Shown in pieces: positions 55,755 to 63,928 of a stretch of 64,000 nt of DNA. The position numbers were made by a program, and so were the translations under genes. Source of the DNA: Kribbella pratensis. GTDB taxonomy: Bacteria; Actinomycetota; Actinomycetes; Propionibacteriales; Kribbellaceae. How positions within the stretch are numbered: position 1 is the stretch's first letter; every line of letters begins with the position of its first letter. A model generated the notes under the pieces. The model saw only the letters and a list, made by a program, of their open reading frames with translations, was not told the DNA's origin and searched no databases. The DNA is taken from NCBI RefSeq assembly GCF_004365355.1, contig NZ_SODP01000003.1, positions 682,001 to 746,000 on the forward strand, read 5' to 3'.

Positions 55755-57707
55755 ATGCGATTCAGGGGCGCGGCCGGACTGGCCGCGGGGATGGCCGTTG
55801 TCGTGCTGGGCGCGGGAACGGCAACAGGGGAGACACGTACGCCGGGCGCCTCGCCGGGCATCCAGATCGTGCCGGGACCGGAGGATCCGCTCGAGGCGCA
55901 GTTCGTGCCGGGGGCAACAAATGTCGTACCGCCGACTGCCGCGCCGGCGACCGATATCGGGAAGAAGCAGGTCCAGTCGTTGGCGGCGCCGTTCTATGCG
56001 TGCTCGGGGTTCAGCGGGATCGAGAAGACCAATCCGCTGGCGAACCTGTACGTCGACAAGTTCCAGTGGGGGCCGTATGCGGCGTACAAGGTCGGCAATG
56101 GCGGCGGCAACCTCAACTGGGCGTCGAACCCGTACAAGAACGCCAGTTGGTACATGTGGTTCCATTCGCTGCGTTGGCTCGGGCAAGGAATCATCGCGGC
56201 CGGCCAGGGCAACCTGACCGCGCTGACGCGGGTCAACACGATCGCCTACGACTGGTACCGCGACAACCCGTACTCGTGGAAGGCGAATGTCGGCGCGTGG
56301 GAGTCGACCATGCACCGGACGAATGTGCTGATCTGCCTGCGTCAGGCGATCCTGTCGGGGCTGAAGGTCACCACGCTGCCGACCCGCTACGCCTGGCTGG
56401 ACACGGCGTTGCTGAGTCACGCGAGGTTCCTGACGAACTACTGGAGCGGCGCCTGGAACCACGGCACCGATGAGAGCATCGCGCTGTTCGGCGTCGGCTG
56501 CACGCTTCACCGCACCGACTACAAGAACCTCGCCCAGCAACGGTTCGCGGCCGGCATCACGACCTCGATCGATTCCCAGGGTGCGACCAACGAACAGTCG
56601 ACCGGGTACGCGTCGTTCAACTATTCGCTCTGGGGCCGCGCGATCGCCGTGATGCAGAACTGCGGAGTGAATCCCGGTACGACGATCTCCACCCGGCGGG
56701 CGTTACTGGCGAAGTTCTTGACCTTGGCAACCAATTCGCTCGGCAAGCTCCATCAGCTCGGCGACACCGAGGTGCAGTCGACGTACCCCTGGGTCGGTAC
56801 GCCGCTGGAGTACGCCGGATCGTTCGGCACGAAGGGTGCGGTGCCGCCGTGGCGGGTCGGGATCTACTCGGCCGGGTATGTGTTCGGGCGGACCGGCTGG
56901 GGTACCGACGCGGCGAGAGGTTTCACGGGCGAGTCGGCGTACAGCATCAGGTTCGGTCCGCCGCGGGCGTTCCACGGGCACTTCGACCACACGAGCATCA
57001 CATACACGGCGCGCGGGCGAGACATCATCGTCGACGGCGGGTATGCGGCCTACAACGCCGGTGCGTATCGCACGTGGGTGGTGAGTCCTAGCGCGCACAG
57101 TGATCTGACGACGCCGCTGTCGACGTACCTGAACCCGACGACCCGGCTGACCGCGTCATCGGTGAAGACGAACGCCGAGTCTTATGTGTTCAGCGATGCC
57201 CCTGGGAGTGGGATCAGTCGCGTGCGTTCGGTGCTGGTGCTGAAGGACCCGGACCTGCTGGTGACGTGGGACCGTGCATCGGCGAAGACGGCACAGGCGT
57301 TCCAGACGCTGTGGCATCTGCCGTCCGATCAGCGGGCCCGTGTGTACTCGCGGACCACCGCAATCGCGGCTGCATCCGGCGACACGACGAAGACGATCCT
57401 GTTCCAGGTGCCGTTCAAGCAGGCGTTGCCGGCGGGGGCGATGCTGGTCAAGCAGGCCCGGACGAATCCGATCCAAGGCTGGGTCTACCCGAGCAGCTTC
57501 GTCCGCAAGTCCGCGCCGACGCTGATGCTCGCCCGCTCCGGCACAACGGCATCGATCCTGTCCTTCGTCGTCCCGGTCCGCTCCACCGGCTCGGTCACCT
57601 ACACCGTCCGCCAATCCGGCACGACCTTCATCGTCAACCTCAACGTAGCCGGCAAAACCACCAGCATCGCCATCTCGGGCGGCGGCTCTCTTTACCGCGT
57701 CCGTTAG
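55755..57707 (+). CDS. Secreted heparinase II/III-like protein
   Basis: 650 residues from ATG 55755 (MRFRGAAGLAAGMAVVV), with GGGGGAGAGG upstream. Signal peptide to about residue 25. An alpha-toroid (100-340) with SGAWNHGTDESIALFGVG and TNEQSTGYASFNYS is followed by a beta-sandwich domain (380-640) with RAFHGHFDHTSITYTARGRD and IIVDGGYAAY. This plan and the Asn-His, Tyr and His positions match polysaccharide lyases of the heparinase/alginate group, acting outside the cell on uronic-acid glycans (specificity inferred only). Codon 317 (56703-56705) is TTA. Confidence 0.87.
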   Translation: MRFRGAAGLAAGMAVVVLGAGTATGETRTPGASPGIQIVPGPEDPLEAQFVPGATNVVPPTAAPATDIGKKQVQSLAAPFYACSGFSGIEKTNPLANLYVDKFQWGPYAAYKVGNGGGNLNWASNPYKNASWYMWFHSLRWLGQGIIAAGQGNLTALTRVNTIAYDWYRDNPYSWKANVGAWESTMHRTNVLICLRQAILSGLKVTTLPTRYAWLDTALLSHARFLTNYWSGAWNHGTDESIALFGVGCTLHRTDYKNLAQQRFAAGITTSIDSQGATNEQSTGYASFNYSLWGRAIAVMQNCGVNPGTTISTRRALLAKFLTLATNSLGKLHQLGDTEVQSTYPWVGTPLEYAGSFGTKGAVPPWRVGIYSAGYVFGRTGWGTDAARGFTGESAYSIRFGPPRAFHGHFDHTSITYTARGRDIIVDGGYAAYNAGAYRTWVVSPSAHSDLTTPLSTYLNPTTRLTASSVKTNAESYVFSDAPGSGISRVRSVLVLKDPDLLVTWDRASAKTAQAFQTLWHLPSDQRARVYSRTTAIAAASGDTTKTILFQVPFKQALPAGAMLVKQARTNPIQGWVYPSSFVRKSAPTLMLARSGTTASILSFVVPVRSTGSVTYTVRQSGTTFIVNLNVAGKTTSIAISGGGSLYRVR

Positions 57708-57739
57708 CCCTCTGTCGTTCCGGCAAACCTACGTATGAG

Positions 57740-57771
57740 CGGCTGCCGCGCCGTGCGGGACGCAGCAGCCG
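57740..57771 (+). terminator. Hairpin after the heparinase-like gene
   Basis: CGGCTGC (57740-57746) and GCAGCCG (57765-57771), with flanking partly pairing ACGTA/TACGT, give a stem-loop 33 bases past the stop. Probable terminator. Confidence 0.45.
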
Positions 57772-57847
57772 TTCGTACGTCTGCACCGGCTGGAGGGGAG
57801 CCCTCCTGGCTCTAGGCTGACGGTCTGTCTCGACTGCAGGAGGACAT

Positions 57848-58105
57848 GTGTCGGAGCAACACGGGATCGCAGATGCCGGCAATGTCGTCGTGCCGGCGGT
57901 GCTTGCGCTGGAGGCGGCCGGCTTCGAGCTCTCGGAGCAAGAAGGCGGGACGATGATCGCCGTGTCGGACCGCGGCACCTTCATCGCCGAGAGCCCGGTG
58001 GCGCTGCTCGGCCTGGTCAAACTGATCGAGCTCCGCGGCTGGTCCTGGCAAGCAACCGACACCGAAATCAACACCACCATCGAACGCTTCGGCTGGGGCG
58101 ATTAA
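57848..58105 (+). CDS. Small conserved hypothetical protein
   Basis: 85 residues from GTG 57848, five bases after GGAGG. VPAVLALEAAGFELSEQEGG then FIAESPVALLGLVKLIELRGWSW: an alpha/beta fold of about one domain. Strong ribosome site and codon bias support a real gene. No function known. Confidence 0.72.
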   Translation: MSEQHGIADAGNVVVPAVLALEAAGFELSEQEGGTMIAVSDRGTFIAESPVALLGLVKLIELRGWSWQATDTEINTTIERFGWGD

Positions 58106-58188
58106 CGGAGCTCTGCGGAACCGAGTGATCTGGACCGGTGTCCGCTAGCTGATATGTGACGGACGCGACCATGCTCAAGCGGGCGCGG

Positions 58189-58207
58189 TTAGGGTAGCCT
58201 TTCCTGT
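58189..58207 (+). promoter_or_regulatory. IdeR/DmdR-like iron box before bfd
   Basis: The 19 bases before GTG 58208, TTAGGGTAGCCTTTCCTGT, match the actinobacterial iron-box consensus at 14 of 19 places, counting the degenerate centre as a match. TAGGGT at 58190-58195 could be the -10 of a leaderless transcript. A repressor here would cover promoter and start codon. Identity as an IdeR site is inference. Confidence 0.45.
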
Positions 58208-58417
58208 GTGATCGTCTGCCACTGTGAGGTCGTCAGCGACCGGGACGTTCGTCGGAGCATCGACGACGGCGCTCGGACGCTTGCGCAGGTGTGTGGGGCG
58301 ACGGGGGCGGGGCGGAATTGCGGTGGGTGTGTGTTCTCCGTGAAGCGGTTGTTGTGCCAGCATGGGAGGCCTGTCGCGGCACACTCGCTCACGGAGGTGG
58401 CAAGTGCAACCGGTTGA
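58208..58417 (+). CDS. bfd: Bacterioferritin-associated ferredoxin
   Basis: 69 residues from GTG 58208. [2Fe-2S] ligands Cys4, Cys6, Cys38 and Cys41 in VCHC and NCGGC; extra Cys29 and Cys50. In Pseudomonas, Bfd donates electrons to reduce and release iron stored in bacterioferritin. Here it overlaps bfr by 14 bases, so the two are made together. An iron-box-like site precedes it. Confidence 0.93.
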   Translation: MIVCHCEVVSDRDVRRSIDDGARTLAQVCGATGAGRNCGGCVFSVKRLLCQHGRPVAAHSLTEVASATG

Positions 58418-58880
58418 TCCACGCGTCGTGGTGCTGCTCAACGAGGCGCTGACGCTCGAACTGACGGTGATCAACGGGTACTTCCTGGAAGCCAGGATGC
58501 TCGACAACTGGGGCTTCGGCCGGCTGGGCAAGGCGTTCTACGACCTGTCCATCGACGAGATGAAGGACGCCGACGCGCTGATCAGCCGCATCCTGCTGTT
58601 CGACGGCCACCCGAACCTCCAGAAGCTCGGAGCGATCGCCGTCGGCGAGGACGCCCAGGAAATGCTCCGCCTCGGTCTGGAAGGCGAGCTCGCCGCGGTC
58701 GCGCAGTTCAACGCCGCCGCGAAGGAGTGCCACGACCTCGGCGACCACGGCTCCGCAGCAGTCTTCGAGGAAATGGTCCGCGACGAGGAGAACCACGTCG
58801 ACTGGTTCGAAAGCCAACTCGACGCCATCAACCGCATCGGCCCCCAGCAATATCTCGCCCAGCAACTCACCTCCAAGTAA
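58404..58880 (+). CDS. bfr: Bacterioferritin-like protein with altered ferroxidase site
   Basis: 158 residues from GTG 58404, with GGAGGTGG upstream. Ferritin-like four-helix bundle. Aligned by eye to E. coli Bfr (offset +1): Glu19, Glu52, Glu95, Glu128 and His131 keep the ferroxidase ligands, and the heme Met is kept (Met53). But E. coli His54 is Asp55 here (MKDAD instead of MKHAD), and inner-site His46 and Glu47 are Asp47 and Leu48. It may store iron with altered kinetics or be a subunit that pairs with a normal Bfr elsewhere. Co-translated with bfd. Confidence 0.9.
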   Translation: MQPVDPRVVVLLNEALTLELTVINGYFLEARMLDNWGFGRLGKAFYDLSIDEMKDADALISRILLFDGHPNLQKLGAIAVGEDAQEMLRLGLEGELAAVAQFNAAAKECHDLGDHGSAAVFEEMVRDEENHVDWFESQLDAINRIGPQQYLAQQLTSK

Positions 58881-58894
58881 CCGGCCTCCACCGG

Positions 58895-59386
58895 ATGGAG
58901 AAGGTAGAACGCGGCGGACTCAGGCGGATGCGCTGGTCGCGGCGGCTGCGGGAGGTGCCGAGCAGGATCTGGTCGGACGACGAGTGGCGGCGTCTACAGC
59001 TCGGGCATCGGGCCGGCGCGATGGAAGAGAAGTGGAACGTCTTCGCGGAGGGCCAGACCGTCTTCTGCCATCGGAGCTGGACGGGCCTCGGATATTTCGA
59101 GGTGACATTCGCGCCGGTCGAGGGCGGTGGATGGCGCATCTCCTCGGGGAAGGTCGCGCGTGACAGGTCCGACCTCCTGACGCGGTTGCTGCCCGGTCGG
59201 CGCCGTGATTCCGATGCCTTCAACCTGGTCCTGCTGGAGTTGGTGCTCAGTGGGATCGTGCTGGGCGAGCCGGCCGCGGAGCTCCGGGCGAAGCTGAACG
59301 AGCTGGTTCGCGAGCAGTCACCAGCTCCCGACGACAGCCCGGACGGATTCGCTGAGCACGTCTTCCGCGGGCAGCGGTCCGAGTAA
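58895..59386 (+). CDS. Hypothetical protein
   Basis: 163 residues from ATG 58895, 15 bases after the bfr stop, so perhaps in the same transcript. MEKVERGGLRRMRWSRRLRE is very basic; then EGQTVFCHRSWTGLGYFEVTF forms a beta-rich part resembling small uncharacterised proteins; a helical end follows. No signal, no known motif. Convergent with the membrane fusion protein. Confidence 0.72.
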   Translation: MEKVERGGLRRMRWSRRLREVPSRIWSDDEWRRLQLGHRAGAMEEKWNVFAEGQTVFCHRSWTGLGYFEVTFAPVEGGGWRISSGKVARDRSDLLTRLLPGRRRDSDAFNLVLLELVLSGIVLGEPAAELRAKLNELVREQSPAPDDSPDGFAEHVFRGQRSE

Positions 59387-59397
59387 CCGCAGCGGTA

Positions 59398-61695
59398 CTA
59401 ACGGCTGTAGGTGGTGAGGAAGCGGTCGCGGAAGGTGTCCATTGGCCAGACCGGTGCGCCGGCGGCGGGGCGCAGCCCGGTCTGCCAGCCCCAGTCCGCG
59501 GCCCGATCCGTTACGGCTGGGTCGGCGGCGATGATGCTCACCGGTACGTCGTGGCTCGCCCCATTGCCTGACACGATGCTGGCCGGCTGATGGTCGCCGA
59601 GGACGACGAGCACCAGGTTGCGGTCGTGGAGCTGCTGTACGAACGAGGTCAGGGCGTCGAGCGAGTAGGCGATGGACTGTGCGTACGCCGCCTTCACACG
59701 GTCCGGCTGGCGCCATACGTCCTCAGGAGAGTCGCCCTCGGCCGGCATCGGGTCGAAGACCGAGCCGTCACCCAGCTGGCTCCAGTCGACCATCCGGGGG
59801 AGTGGCGCCCAGGGAGTGTGGCTGGAAACCAGGTCGAGCTCGGCCATGACTGGAGCGCGGTTCGGTTTGTCCAGCTCCAGCCGCTGGAATGCGGCCAGGG
59901 TGTACTGGTCAGGCATCGAGGCATAGCTGAACGACGGCCCGGCGTACCCGACGTTCCGGCGGTCGTAAACCGTGTCGTAGTGGTAGTAGCTCTTCGCCAC
60001 CGACCAGTCCTCGTTATTGGACGGTACGTCGGCCACCGTCCGCCAGCCGGCCCGACCGAACGCGTCGGCGAGGGTGACCCGGTCCAGGGTGACGAGGTGG
60101 TCGTACCGCTGCTGGTTGTTCACCCACAGCCCGGACTGCAGAGTGGAGTGCGCCAGCCAGCTGATGCCGCCGAAGGTCGGCGAGGTGAGGAAGCCGCTGC
60201 GCGAGGAGAAGCCGGCTTGCTGCAGCCGCCGGTCCCCGGCCACGAGCGCCGACCCGACGGCAGGAGAGTCGAGCGCCGTGCGTCCGTAGCTCTCCACGAA
60301 GACCAGCAGCACGTCCTTCCCCCGAAGGCCGGTCAGCAGGTCGCTGCCCGGGGTGTTGCGGAAAGGATCCTGCTTGAGGGCCCGTACGAACTCCCGCTGG
60401 TCGCGGAGGTCGGCACGGACCTGTGTTGTGAGCCGGGCCGCGGAGGCCGAGGCAGGTCGCACGGGCTCCGGTCCGACGCCGGTCAGCACGGGCACGATCG
60501 AGAGCACGGCCAGTACGGCGACGATCCGGATCGTCGACCGCCGATGTCTCGCCACAAGCCGGGTCACCCGCAGTGCCGACAGCGGCAGCAGGGCAAGCAG
60601 GCCCACGCAGAGGAGTCCGACCCCGATGAAGACTGCGATCGCGCCGACTCGGCCGATCGAGTCGCTGAGCAGGCCCAGCGCGGAGCCGACGTACGCCGCG
60701 TCGTACACGGGGTGGAAAGCGCGGTCGAAGGCGAAGTAGAAGCCTCTGTCGAGCAGCCGCAGAACCAGCAGCACCCCGACGAGGAGCCCGCCGATCAGCG
60801 CGAGGAAGCGTGCGGGTCTCGACGGCAGTACGCAGACGAGAAGGACGAACACCAGGCCCTCGAGCGGGATCCGGAGGAAGGAGGCCGGCGACAGGCTGCC
60901 GGTGTGGTCCGGCACGACGAGCGCGGCCCACAGCAGGAGCACCGCGACCGCCGACGCCACGGTGGCACGAGTGCCGCGCGGGCTTCCGGCCTGGCGCCAC
61001 AGCCCCCAGATCTGACGGCCGAACGACTCGGCCAGCAGTCCCAGAGCGATGAGCAGCACCACCCTGGTCACGGCATCGGGCAGGATGCCGCTCGCCGCGA
61101 CGGTGAGGGTGATGCCCTGGATCGCGGCGACGACCTTGGCCCAGTAGCGAGGCGGGAGCGAGCCGCGCAGCCACGGCAACGCCCAGCTGGCGGCAACGAA
61201 CAGATAGCGGGCCGCACCGATCGCAAGCACCCACCAACCCGCCGTACCGGCGACGTACACGCTCAGGACCAGGATCAGGAACGCGTCGACCTCCATGTCG
61301 AAGCGCGCGCCGAACGCCGAAGCGGTACCGGTACGCCGAGCGATCTGGCCGTCCACGCCGTCGAGGACCAGCGCGATCGTCGAGAGCGTCACGAGGATCG
61401 CCACCGGCGCCTGGCCGCCGAACGAGTCCGCCGTGAGTGCCGCGACCCCGCAGGCGAGGACCGCGCGGGCCAGTGTCACTCTGTCCGCAGGCCCGAGCCC
61501 GTCACGACGGTGATGGGCCATCGCGCGGGCGAGCAGCGCGGCAAGGCCAGCTCCGGAGACGACACCGGTCACCCACCCGGCGACGTCCAGGCCGATGACG
61601 GCTGCGAGCACGCCGAGGAGGACGAGCAGACCGGCGAAGCCGACGAGCGGGCCGGTCAGGATGCGGCTGCGCACTCGACCCTGAACCAGGCGCAC
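59398..61695 (-). CDS. CDP-alcohol phosphotransferase fused to sulfatase-like domain
   Basis: 765 residues. N-terminal membrane part with the complete CDP-alcohol phosphotransferase motif: Asp112, Asp115-Gly116, Ala119-Arg120, Gly129, Asp133, Asp137. Further helices continue to about 405. The C-terminal extracytoplasmic domain has VLLVFVESYGRTAL (Glu468), FGGISWLAHSTLQSG and VVLGDHQPAS, as in alkaline-phosphatase/LTA-synthase-like sulfatases. Could transfer a phospho-alcohol group at the membrane and then modify a glycan or lipid outside. Divergent from the glycosyltransferase operon. Confidence 0.88.
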   Translation of the reverse strand: MRLVQGRVRSRILTGPLVGFAGLLVLLGVLAAVIGLDVAGWVTGVVSGAGLAALLARAMAHHRRDGLGPADRVTLARAVLACGVAALTADSFGGQAPVAILVTLSTIALVLDGVDGQIARRTGTASAFGARFDMEVDAFLILVLSVYVAGTAGWWVLAIGAARYLFVAASWALPWLRGSLPPRYWAKVVAAIQGITLTVAASGILPDAVTRVVLLIALGLLAESFGRQIWGLWRQAGSPRGTRATVASAVAVLLLWAALVVPDHTGSLSPASFLRIPLEGLVFVLLVCVLPSRPARFLALIGGLLVGVLLVLRLLDRGFYFAFDRAFHPVYDAAYVGSALGLLSDSIGRVGAIAVFIGVGLLCVGLLALLPLSALRVTRLVARHRRSTIRIVAVLAVLSIVPVLTGVGPEPVRPASASAARLTTQVRADLRDQREFVRALKQDPFRNTPGSDLLTGLRGKDVLLVFVESYGRTALDSPAVGSALVAGDRRLQQAGFSSRSGFLTSPTFGGISWLAHSTLQSGLWVNNQQRYDHLVTLDRVTLADAFGRAGWRTVADVPSNNEDWSVAKSYYHYDTVYDRRNVGYAGPSFSYASMPDQYTLAAFQRLELDKPNRAPVMAELDLVSSHTPWAPLPRMVDWSQLGDGSVFDPMPAEGDSPEDVWRQPDRVKAAYAQSIAYSLDALTSFVQQLHDRNLVLVVLGDHQPASIVSGNGASHDVPVSIIAADPAVTDRAADWGWQTGLRPAAGAPVWPMDTFRDRFLTTYSR

Positions 61696-61776
61696 AATGC
61701 CTCCGTATCTACGGGTACGAGACTCATACGAGAACAGCGTCGCACCGGTTCATCGGGGCGGGCGAAGGAGGCTGCG

Positions 61777-61842
61777 GTGCCGGCCGAAGTACGCGCGTTC
61801 TGGATCGGCGAACCCCACGCGGGCTACGAGAGGTCGTTGTGA
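61777..61842 (+). pseudogene. 21-codon remnant, possible deletion scar
   Basis: GTG 61777 has AGGAGG (61766-61771) at ideal spacing. It encodes VPAEVRAFWIGEPHAGYERS plus one Leu and a stop that overlaps the glycosyltransferase GTG. The first part resembles the N-terminus of zinc-type dehydrogenases found in related glycosyltransferase/6-pyruvoyl-tetrahydropterin-synthase clusters, and GYERSL resembles the C-terminus of the latter enzyme (recalled, unchecked). Reads as an in-frame fusion left by deletion of both genes, now working as a leader cistron. Confidence 0.45.
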
Positions 61843-62873
61843 GACAGGTGCACGTCCTGGTCCCGGATGGGATCGACGATCCGCTGCGGCCGAGCGGCGG
61901 CAACGTCTACGACCGCCGAGTTTGTCGCGGCCTCATGGCACTCGGCTGGTCGGTCCACGAGCACGCCGTGGCCGGCCAGTGGCCCCGCCCTGACGCGCCG
62001 GCACGCTTGGCCGCAGCCGCGGCGCTGGCCCGGGTCCCGGACGGCGGGGTGGTGCTGGTCGATGGCCTGCTGGCCTCGGTGCTCCCAGAGGTGATGGAGC
62101 CGGAGGCCGACCGCCTGCGGCTCGTCGTACTCCTGCACATGCCGCGGGACGATGCGCGGGAGGTCGCCGCTCTGTCGGCGGCATCGGCGATCGTGGCCAC
62201 GAGTGAATGGACCCAGCGGTGGCTGCTCGACCATTACGACCTGCCCAGGGATCAGGTGTACGTCGTACGGCCCGGGGCTGACATGGCCGAGGTGGCAGCG
62301 GGTTCGGCGTCAGGCGGGCGGCTGCTGTGTGTCGGAGCGATCACCCCGGCCAAGGGCCCCGACGTCCTGCTCGAGGCGCTGGCCACGGTCGACGATCTGG
62401 CTTGGCAGTGCGTCTTCGTCGGTTCGCTGGAGCTTGATCTGGAGTTCGTCGACGCACTGCGCCGGCGCGCCAAGGACCGGCGCCTGGCCGACCGGGTGTG
62501 CTTCGCTGGCCCGCTCGCGGGCGCCGAACTGGAGCGTGCCTACGCAGAGGCGGACGCCTTGGTGCTGGCCTCTCAGTTCGAGACCTACGGCATGGTCGTC
62601 ACCGAGGCGCTCGCCCGCGGGCTGCCGGTCGTGGCCACAGAGGTCGGCGGCGTACCGGAGGCTCTCGGCCACGCGTCCGACGGCAGCCGGCCTGGCGTGC
62701 TGGTCGCGCCGGACGACCCACACGCTCTCGCGCAGGCGTTGCGTCGGTGGCTGGGCGACCCGCTGGAGCGCGCTCGATTGCGCGCGGCGGCCAGGTCGCG
62801 GCGCCTGACGCTGTCCGACTGGGCGCAGACTTCACGCGAGTTGTCGGCCGTGCTGACCGAAGTCGCCGGATGA
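61839..62873 (+). CDS. Glycosyltransferase, GT4 type
   Basis: 344 residues from GTG 61839, overlapping the remnant stop. GT-B fold: SGGNVYDRRVCRGLMALGW acceptor loop, LLHMPRDD, then the donor domain with LLCVGAITPAKGPDVLLEAL and the E-x7-E signature in QFETYGMVVTEALARGLPVV (split by the 20 limit), VGGVPEALG. Cytoplasmic, retaining, donor sugar nucleotide unknown. Likely makes a glycolipid or polysaccharide with the flippase-like neighbour. Confidence 0.92.
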   Translation: MRQVHVLVPDGIDDPLRPSGGNVYDRRVCRGLMALGWSVHEHAVAGQWPRPDAPARLAAAAALARVPDGGVVLVDGLLASVLPEVMEPEADRLRLVVLLHMPRDDAREVAALSAASAIVATSEWTQRWLLDHYDLPRDQVYVVRPGADMAEVAAGSASGGRLLCVGAITPAKGPDVLLEALATVDDLAWQCVFVGSLELDLEFVDALRRRAKDRRLADRVCFAGPLAGAELERAYAEADALVLASQFETYGMVVTEALARGLPVVATEVGGVPEALGHASDGSRPGVLVAPDDPHALAQALRRWLGDPLERARLRAAARSRRLTLSDWAQTSRELSAVLTEVAG

Positions 62874-62964
62874 ACCAGCGGCAGGTGACAGCCGTGTTAG
62901 TGGTACGAGTCCCAACTACGAGATCGGAACCGCCATCAGCCGAAGCATCTGGACCTGGGCGCGC

Positions 62965-63891
62965 TTGGCGGGCGGCGCCGCGATCCTTGCCGTTCTCGTG
63001 TGGCGGGTCGGCACGGGCCCGTTGGTGGATGGGCTCCGGCTGACGACCGGCTGGCCGATCGCCGCAGCGTTCGCGATCACGTCGCTGACCACGTTGTGCT
63101 GTGCATGGCGATGGAGGCTCGTCGCCCGCGGACTCGGCGTCGAGATGCCGCTGCGGACCGCGGTGGCTGCGTACTACCGGTCCCAGTTCCTCAACGCCAC
63201 GCTGCCCGGCGGGGTGGTGGGCGACGTACACCGCGCCGTCCGTCACGGGCGTGAGGTCGGCGATCTGGGGAGGAGCCTGCGGGCCGTCGCGTGGGAGCGG
63301 GCGTCGGGATTTGCGGTGCAGCTTGTGCTGACGGTGGGTGTGCTGTTTCTGCTGCCCGCGGGCTCCTCTGTTCCCTCGGTCGCCGTGACGGTCGTCGTCG
63401 CCGGTGCGGCGCTGATCGTCGTACTCCTGTGCCTGAACCGACGTCGGCTCTCCTCGCGGATCGGACGCGCCTTCATGAGCGATCTCCGCAACGCGGTCCT
63501 CGCGCCGCGGGCCTGGCCGGGCATCGTGCTCGCCTCTGTCGTCGCCGTGCTCGGCCATGCGTCGGTGTTCCTGATCGCAGTACGAGCGACCGGGGCAGAC
63601 GTGTCGCCGGCTCGGCTGCTACCTCTGGCGCTGGTCGTGCTGACGGCCTCGGCGGTGCCGACGAACATCGCAGGCTGGGGCCCGCGCGAGGGCGCGGCCG
63701 CATGGGCGTTCAGTTCGCTCGGACTCGGCGCGGCCCTGGGCGTCACCGTCGCGGTGGTCTACGGCATGCTCGCGCTGGTCGCCACGCTGCCCGGAGCCGT
63801 CGTTCTGTTACTCGCGCGCCGCCGCACCCGGGACAGCGCGCCCGGCCCGACCGAGGCACCGGCACGGATCGGCAGTGCCTTAAACACCTGA
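62965..63891 (+). CDS. Flippase-like membrane protein (UPF0104/LPG-synthase TM type)
   Basis: 308 residues from TTG 62965, the only usual start in frame; the frame is open for about 100 bases upstream without ATG or GTG. Eight or so membrane helices; family features WRWRLVARGLGVEMPLRTAV (cut), AYYRSQFLNATLPGGVVGDVH and VPTNIAGWGPREGAAAW. Proteins of this group move or anchor isoprenoid- or glycerol-linked glycans. The likely true N-terminus is missing or frame-shifted (see findings). Codon 282 (63808-63810) is TTA. Confidence 0.85.
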   Translation: MAGGAAILAVLVWRVGTGPLVDGLRLTTGWPIAAAFAITSLTTLCCAWRWRLVARGLGVEMPLRTAVAAYYRSQFLNATLPGGVVGDVHRAVRHGREVGDLGRSLRAVAWERASGFAVQLVLTVGVLFLLPAGSSVPSVAVTVVVAGAALIVVLLCLNRRRLSSRIGRAFMSDLRNAVLAPRAWPGIVLASVVAVLGHASVFLIAVRATGADVSPARLLPLALVVLTASAVPTNIAGWGPREGAAAWAFSSLGLGAALGVTVAVVYGMLALVATLPGAVVLLLARRRTRDSAPGPTEAPARIGSALNT

Positions 63892-63897
63892 CCAGCA

Positions 63898-63928
63898 ATG
63901 CCCCTGAACTCAGAGAGTCCAGAGGCAT
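63898..63928 (+). terminator. Imperfect hairpin after the flippase-like gene
   Basis: ATGCC/GGCAT, CTG/CAG and ACTC/GAGT segments pair with two single mismatches around a three-base loop, seven bases past the stop. Possible terminator. No gene is visible from here to the window end. Confidence 0.4.

Noticed and set aside
59590..61776. Long plus-strand open frame opposite the CDP-alcohol phosphotransferase gene
   Set aside because: Antisense shadow; only its last 22 codons (61777-61842) have their own start and ribosome site.
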